The position numbers were made by a program, and so were the translations under genes. The notes under the pieces were generated by a model that worked only from the letters and a program-made list of their open reading frames with translations, was not told where the DNA came from and ran no database searches. Below, piece by piece: positions 58,901 to 64,000 of a DNA stretch of 64,000 nt. Source of the stretch: Neurospora intermedia (taxonomy: Eukaryota; Ascomycota; Sordariomycetes; Sordariales; Sordariaceae). The stretch is taken from contig BTPP01000002.1 of NCBI GenBank assembly GCA_037102815.1, forward strand, positions 3,968,001 through 4,032,000, written 5' to 3'. The stretch's first letter is position 1. Each line of letters starts with the position of its first letter.

Positions 58901-60451
58901 TGTATGTCACGACATCACGGCACCAGTTAAGCCGAGGGGTAGAAGCAGAAGAACGGATGAGAGAGGGGAGAAACCAACAGCCTCGCTTCTATTCTCATGT
59001 CGTGTCGTGAGACTTGTTGTAAACAGGTCTTGTTTTTCCTTCCAGAGGCATCACAAAGCAGTTCTAACCGACCTCTCCAGTCACTGTTGCGAGCGTAGAG
59101 TACCTCTAGACGCGGGCGAGGGGCGGTTTTACGTCAGGTCAGGAGAACTGAATCGTCGGGCTTCTTTGAGATCAAGGTAAAGATGGATTCCATTCACAGT
59201 CCAGACTCCCTCAATCAGTTGATCAGTTGGACATGCCTCTATCACATCGTCACAACCGAAACGCCGACACCCGGATAACCATATTGCCCCCTACATGCCT
59301 ATCATATCCCCTATTCCCCATATTCCACAGGGAACACAACAGTCACTTTCTGAGGCCCTGTTCCTTGCGTCATGGATGATCCGGGTCTGAAGCTTGCTTG
59401 CAAAGCTCCGCCGTTTGTATCTCCTTCCTCATATCGTCTCTTTTGCCCGAGGAGGAGCGGGCGTTTGCTTCGTGTTGTGAGGGTCTCGAGGGCTTGGTTG
59501 GTCAAGGTATCACGGGTCATCCAAGGGTACCCTACCTTGACGAGACTAGGGACCGGAGGAGCCTTGTCTTGCCTTACAAGCTTACCTCTCCAACTGAACC
59601 TTACCATTCCCACACTCAAACGCCTGTGCAGTCTTGGCGGACGTGTGCGTGTACACACACACACAACTTTTTGGCAAAATGGACCATCGAAACGAAGGAC
59701 GAAGATGAAGAAATTCAATTATCTTATAGAAAAAAATTTACTCCTAATAGTCTTAAGTACGCTGATTTTGAATCTCAAGTCGGCTTTTCTTTATCTCCTC
59801 GCTTGGTAGAGATATAAGCAAATGAAATTACATCGATGGTCCGTTTTGCCAAAAAGTTGTGTGTGTGTGTACACGCACACGTCCGCCAAGACTGCACAGG
59901 TGTTTGAGTGTGGGAACAGTCGACGAGGGGGGCCAGCCGCCGCCCGAGGACGCTAGACAGGTAGGGGTAGGTTTTAGGGTAGCACTGTCAGGTACAGTGC
60001 AGTAGAAGGCCGGGTAGCACTCGGTACCCTGCATCCCTGACCTAATCTTCATTGCTTGTTGTAAGTGGGTGTGGGGTTTCCCATTCTGTATATATCCCTT
60101 TCGAGTTCCCTTCTATTCTCTTGACCCTTTCCTTTTACTTAGCCCATCCTTCAAGTGCCAGAGCTTGGTGTTGTTTCCCCCCTTTCCTTCCTTTGGAGCC
60201 TCAGCTTTTGCAGAAACAGACTCGAGGTCTGTGATCCGGTCTTTTCTCTCCCTACCTTCCTTCATACACGGATTTCCAAAACACCACGTTGAAATAAACT
60301 GGTGATCCATTCTGGGTATCGCTTGCCCATTCCCTCCTTAGACATACACAACGGCATAAAGGTCATTTGACTTTTTTCCTCGAAAACATTCGACTTCACT
60401 TTTTGTGGCTGGCCGCACATCGACACTCTCAAAAACATACTATCAACCATC
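55981..60451. other. large intergenic region, 4.5 kb
   Basis: Between hsp10 and the AA9-like oxygenase (both plus). Contains a 311-bp inverted-repeat element (59607-59917), an octamer TACCTCTA at 59101-59108, and a CAG run near 58603-58622. No protein gene recognised; open frames here are short. The last about 450 bp are the oxygenase promoter and leader. Confidence 0.45.
59607..59917. repeat. inverted repeat, 84-bp arms, 143-bp spacer
   Basis: Left arm 59607-59690 and right arm 59834-59917 are reverse complements at 82 of 84 positions. Both differences are C/T changes at CpG sites, as 5-methylcytosine deamination would give. Arms begin TTCCCACACTCAAAC and include a CA-repeat core. The spacer is AT-rich with no frame of note. 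A CA dinucleotide flanks both ends. Structure suits a MITE or foldback element, or a long-hairpin RNA locus; family not recognised. Confidence 0.93.
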
Positions 60452-61934
60452 ATGCGCTCCACAACTGTCCTCGCCGGTCTGGCGACGGTCCTTGCCCCGT
60501 TGGCTTCTGCCCACACTGTCCTCACAACTGTTTTCGTTAACGAAAAGAACCAAGGAGATGGTACCGGCGTCCGTATGCCCATGGATGGCAACATCGCCAA
60601 CGCCCCCGTTATCAACATGAACAGTGATGACATGATCTGTGGTAAGTCTTGGATCCTTTCCCACTCATGCCTGCTGCTCAAAGACACTCACACATCAAAC
60701 AGGCAGAGACGGCCTCAAGAAGGTCAACTACGCCATCCCCGCCACCGCTGGCTCCAAGATGACCTTTGAATTCCGCACCTACGTCGACGGCAGCAGGCCC
60801 CAATTCATCGATGGGTCGCACCAGGGTCCCATTTCCGTCTACGCCAAGGCCGTCTCGGACTTTGACCAAAGCCCCGGCGGCTCCGGCTGGTTCAAGATCT
60901 GGCACGACGGGTACGACGAGTCCACCAAGAAGTGGGCGGTGCAGAAGGTCATCGACACCAACGGTCTCCTCAGCATCAGCTTGCCCACGGGCATGCCCAC
61001 GGGCGCCTACCTGTTGCGCACAGAAATTATCGCCATGCAAAACGTCACCACCAAGGCCGACGGCAACTGGTACTGCGAGCCTCAATTCTACGTCAACTGC
61101 GCCCAGGTCTACGTCCAAGGCTCCTCGTCCGGCCCTCTCTCCATCCCCAAGGACAAGGAAACCTCCATCCCCGGCCACGTCCACCCCTCCGACAAGGGTC
61201 TCAACTTTAACATGTACGACATGAAGGGTCTTCTTCCCTACCAGATCCCCGGCCCCGTGCCCTTCCGCCCTACCTCTTCCTCTTCCGGCTCCAACGCAAA
61301 GGCCGCCCTTACCACGCCCACCAACTTCCCTGGCGCCGTCCCCGACAACTGCCTCCTCAAGAACGCCAACTGGTGCGGCTTCGAGGTACCCGACTACACC
61401 AACGAAGACGGATGCTGGGCTTCTGCCGACAACTGCTGGGCCCAGAGCACGAAGTGCTTCGACTCTGCCCCGCCCTCGGGTATCAAGGGCTGCAAGATCT
61501 GGGAACAGGAGAAGTGCCAGGCGCTTGCCAACTCGTGCGATGCGAAGCAGTTCACCGGCCCCCCGAACAAGGGCAAGAGGTGGGGCGATGTGACGGAGCA
61601 GTCGAGCGTCCAGGTCCCCGGAGTGATGAAGGGTGCGGATCTGGTGGACACTCCTGTCGTCGACACCACCAGCAATGAAAAGGCCGCCGCCAACAACAAC
61701 GTCGTCAGCGTCCCCGCAGCCACAGCTACTACCTTCATCACCACCTCTTCCGCCGCTCCATCCAAGCCTGTCACCACCGTCCCTTCTGTCGCCATCACCA
61801 CCACCACCGCTGCTGCTGTTGCCATCCCTACTGAAACTGCTGCTGCCCAAAACACGCTCATCAGGTGTGGCAGGGGTGACAAGAACCAGAGGCGGGCAAT
61901 GCACATCAACAGGCATAAGCGGGCGGATTTCTAA
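60452..61934 (+). CDS. AA9-like lytic polysaccharide monooxygenase, secreted
   Basis: Copper enzyme that oxidatively cleaves plant polysaccharides such as cellulose. Exons 60452-60641 and 60703-61934; 473 aa. Signal peptide MRSTTVLAGLATVLAPLASA (1-20), so the mature chain starts with His21, the expected copper-brace residue. The second His is His106 in SHQGPISVY; the axial Tyr is Tyr193 in PQFYVNC with Gln191 before it. Other AA9 features: GWFKIWHDG, PTGAYLLRTEIIAM. At the position where AA9s usually read IALH, this one has IAMQ. After the catalytic domain (to about 250) comes a Cys-rich segment (WCGFEVPDY, CWASADNCWAQS, CKIWEQEKC), then a Thr/Ala/Ser-rich linker and a basic end (INRHKRADF). 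Activity is unproven. Confidence 0.86.
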
Positions 61935-62692
61935 GCAGTAGCCTGCTTTCTTTCTTTTCTTTCTTTCTTTGGCTGGCTAGCTGGCTGGCATGATTGCTTT
62001 GATGATCTTTTTGATATAGTGGATGGGCTAGGTGGCTAGCCCCCAAGACAAGAAAACATTCGCTTCTTTACCGTCCTTTATGATTTGACACAGTTTATCT
62101 TCACTTCTTCTATCTTTTTGCATTTTGGACTAGGGAAACTTTTCTTTGATTTCGGCTGGGGTTGCTGGATAAAAACACTTGGAAAGACTTGAAAGATGAG
62201 CTTGAGGAGGTACTTGCCTCTTGGCTCAGCTGACATTGCATGTTCAATCTATTTTTGGACACGGGATAGATGGAACAAAGACGTCTGGGTAGAAGGAAAT
62301 GTTATAAGAGAAACGGCATGAATGAATCAATGCTGCCCATTTGGGCATCTTGTTGGGGCATCTTGTTGAAAAAAATGAAAGCTATTTCTCTAATCTGTCT
62401 CTTCCGATATCTTGATGCGTGAATCTACAATGTTGTATCTGACAATGTCTAGACGAGGTGATGCACTGATGATCACGTATGACCCGCCTCCTCCCTCTAT
62501 ATGCTAGTAGCTGTGTAAACTTGTAGCCCGCCATAATCTGACACATTAACCTCCAGTGTTGTGATACACAAGATCAAGACCACCAAACAACCGCACAAAT
62601 ACAACATCAAGCCAGCTGTCCGGGTGCTCCTCTATCCATTCAGGCACCATAAATCTTTCCTCATAAGACCTCCATAGCCCATATTCCAGACA
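61935..62692. other. convergent intergenic
   Basis: 3' flanks of the oxygenase and the SNF2-type gene. TTTC and CTGG repeats just after the oxygenase stop; nothing else seen. Confidence 0.5.
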
Positions 62693-64000
62693 CTAAGAAA
62701 GCAGCTTCATAATATCAGCCATCCTCGTCTCCTTAACCTTCTTCTTACCATCCTGCTTTTCCTGGAAAGCTTTGCCGACCAACTCTCTCTTCTCCTTCTG
62801 AATATCAAGCACACGTTCTTCAATTGAATTATCCATGACCAGTCTCCACACTGTCGTCGGCCTGGTTTGGCCAAGCCGATGGACTCGGTCGACGGCTTGA
62901 TCTTCGATGGCGGGTGCCCACCAGCTGTCAGCAAGAATGACAGTGTCAGCTGAAACCAAATTCAGGCCCACGCTGCACACGCCCAAGCTAGCCAGCAAGA
63001 TACGCGTGTTGGGGTCGTAGTCTAGGGCGCGGATGGCGGCGTCGCGCTGGGCGGCGTTCATGCTGCCGTCGATCCGGGTGTAAGTGTACCCGGCTTCGTC
63101 TAGCTGGTGTTGGATGATGGTGAGGAAGGAGGTCCATTGACTGAAGATGATAATTTTGGAACCCTCCTTATCAAGGGTGCCTTTGACAAGCGCCAACACA
63201 GCTTCGGTCTTGGAGCTCTTGGTTTCAGACTCAAGTTCCTCTTCGTCCTGAGTGGCCGAGTGCTCGGGCGCTGGTTCAAGAAGTTTGTCTTCCGAGAGGG
63301 GAGCGCGGCACATGGGGCACTTTTGCTGCACTTCAATGACCTTGTCAATACAACCTCGACAAAAGACGTGCTTGCAATGTGTGATGATCGGGTTGCTCAG
63401 CGGGTCAATGCAGATAGGACACTCTTCTTGACTCTCGATGTAGAGTTGAAGTGCCTGTTGCAGAATGGCGCGGTTTTCATCGGTAAGATCAACCACATCT
63501 TTATCTGCGAGAAGCTCGAGAACTTCTGTGATGCGCTTCTTGCACAGCACCCAGTGATTGCAACTAGAGTCTGGTTAGCATCTTCACTGTGCTCAACACC
63601 TTCGAATACATACGTTTGTCGAAGCCTTAGCAGTCTCTCCAGGACACCCTGAAATTGTCCCTGTGAGCGCTTCGACTGCGTCCGGTAGTCTTCCAGAACT
63701 CCTTGTGCCTCAGATCTGATTCATGTGTTAGCTCACTAGCATTGTGAAGATTAGAAGATGTGGCGGAGCTTACAGTAAAGCATCGTACTTCTTCTGCTCA
63801 TCGGGCCAGAAGGTGATGCGAGAAATGTGTTCTGTCTTCTCCGGAAGCTTCAAATCAACAAACTTCATATCCTTCTTTCTGCGAATGCAGAGATCTCTCA
63901 TTAAACTTTTCAACAGAGCTTCACCCTTGGGCTCCCCGTTGGCAAGTGGCCTTGTGAGAACAGTGTTGAAGATTTCCGACTGTTCAATTCCGCCTGTTAT
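62693..64000 (-). CDS. RING-SNF2 ATPase, Rad5/HLTF/SMARCA3-like, 3' part
   Basis: C-terminal 399 aa of a SNF2-family DNA translocase with an embedded RING finger; the 5' part lies beyond the right edge. Exons 64000-63774 (partial), 63715-63614 and 63563-62693. Visible: end of the SNF2 ATPase lobe (LLKSLMRDLCIRRKKDMK and LKLPEKTEHI), LLRLRQTCNHWVLC, C3HC4 RING (CPICIDPLSNPIITHCKHVF with CRGC and CPMC), then the helicase C lobe (KIIIFSQWTSFL, IDGSMNAAQRD, LLASLGVCSVGLNL, DSWWAPAIEDQAVDRVHRLG). Family members act in post-replication repair or SUMO-targeted ubiquitination. I cannot tell from this part whether it is the true Rad5 orthologue or a paralogue. Confidence 0.93.

Noticed and set aside
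59691-59833. tRNA-like gene in the spacer of the inverted repeat
   Set aside because: A GATTCAAAATC stretch resembles a B box but it lacks an A box, acceptor stem and cloverleaf pairing.
60678-61916. 412-codon open frame antisense to the AA9-like oxygenase
   Set aside because: It mirrors exon 2 of a gene with clear domain motifs. GC-biased third codon positions of the sense gene leave the antisense frame open. No domain in its translation.

Overview
The window is ordinary nuclear DNA of a filamentous ascomycete. Evidence: GT-AG introns mostly 45-120 bp long, single-gene transcription units on both strands, trinucleotide repeats inside low-complexity proteins, and a fungal gene set (class VII chitin synthase, fused Egt1, AA9 oxygenase). 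The species is very probably Neurospora crassa or a close Sordariaceae relative. The ergothioneine synthase assembles to exactly 876 aa, the length I remember for N. crassa EGT-1. The order chs-7 ... egt-1 ... histone H4 variant also matches my memory of neighbouring N. crassa loci (NCU04350, NCU04343, NCU04338). That is recollection, not a search.

Layout, left to right: class VII chitin synthase 3' part (+); mitochondrial PDK/BCKDK-type kinase (-); I9 proteinase-inhibitor-like protein (-); BMS1 ribosome-biogenesis GTPase (+); PflX-like radical SAM protein (+); unknown low-complexity protein (+); NECAP-like endocytic protein (-); eIF2B alpha (+); EGT-1 (-); tandem GFA/CENP-V protein (+); C2H2 zinc-finger protein (-); GNAT-like membrane protein (+); ribokinase (-); histone H4 variant (-); Svf1 (-); mitochondrial ribosomal protein uL11m (+); HAL4/SAT4-type kinase (+); Hsp10 (+); AA9-like copper oxygenase (+); RING/SNF2 Rad5-like ATPase 3' part (-). 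Twenty protein genes are called; the first and last run off the window. I rebuilt exon structures by hand from splice signals, frame continuity and family conservation. Every complete model has a coding length divisible by three.

The genes do not form an operon or an obvious biosynthetic cluster; they are mostly housekeeping genes. Three large intergenic regions (about 4.3, 4.9 and 4.5 kb) hold no convincing gene. Items most worth a second look: a divergent H4 with long N- and C-terminal tails and a 16-nt exon; an 84-bp near-perfect inverted repeat (311 bp in all) upstream of the AA9-like gene; an AA9-like oxygenase with Gln where family members usually have a second-sphere His; 14- and 22-nt microexons in egt-1; an octamer TACCTCTA that recurs mainly in intergenic DNA; and a long Ser/Gln repeat inside the kinase domain of the PDK. 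No tRNA, rRNA, CRISPR, retroelement or intact transposon was recognised.
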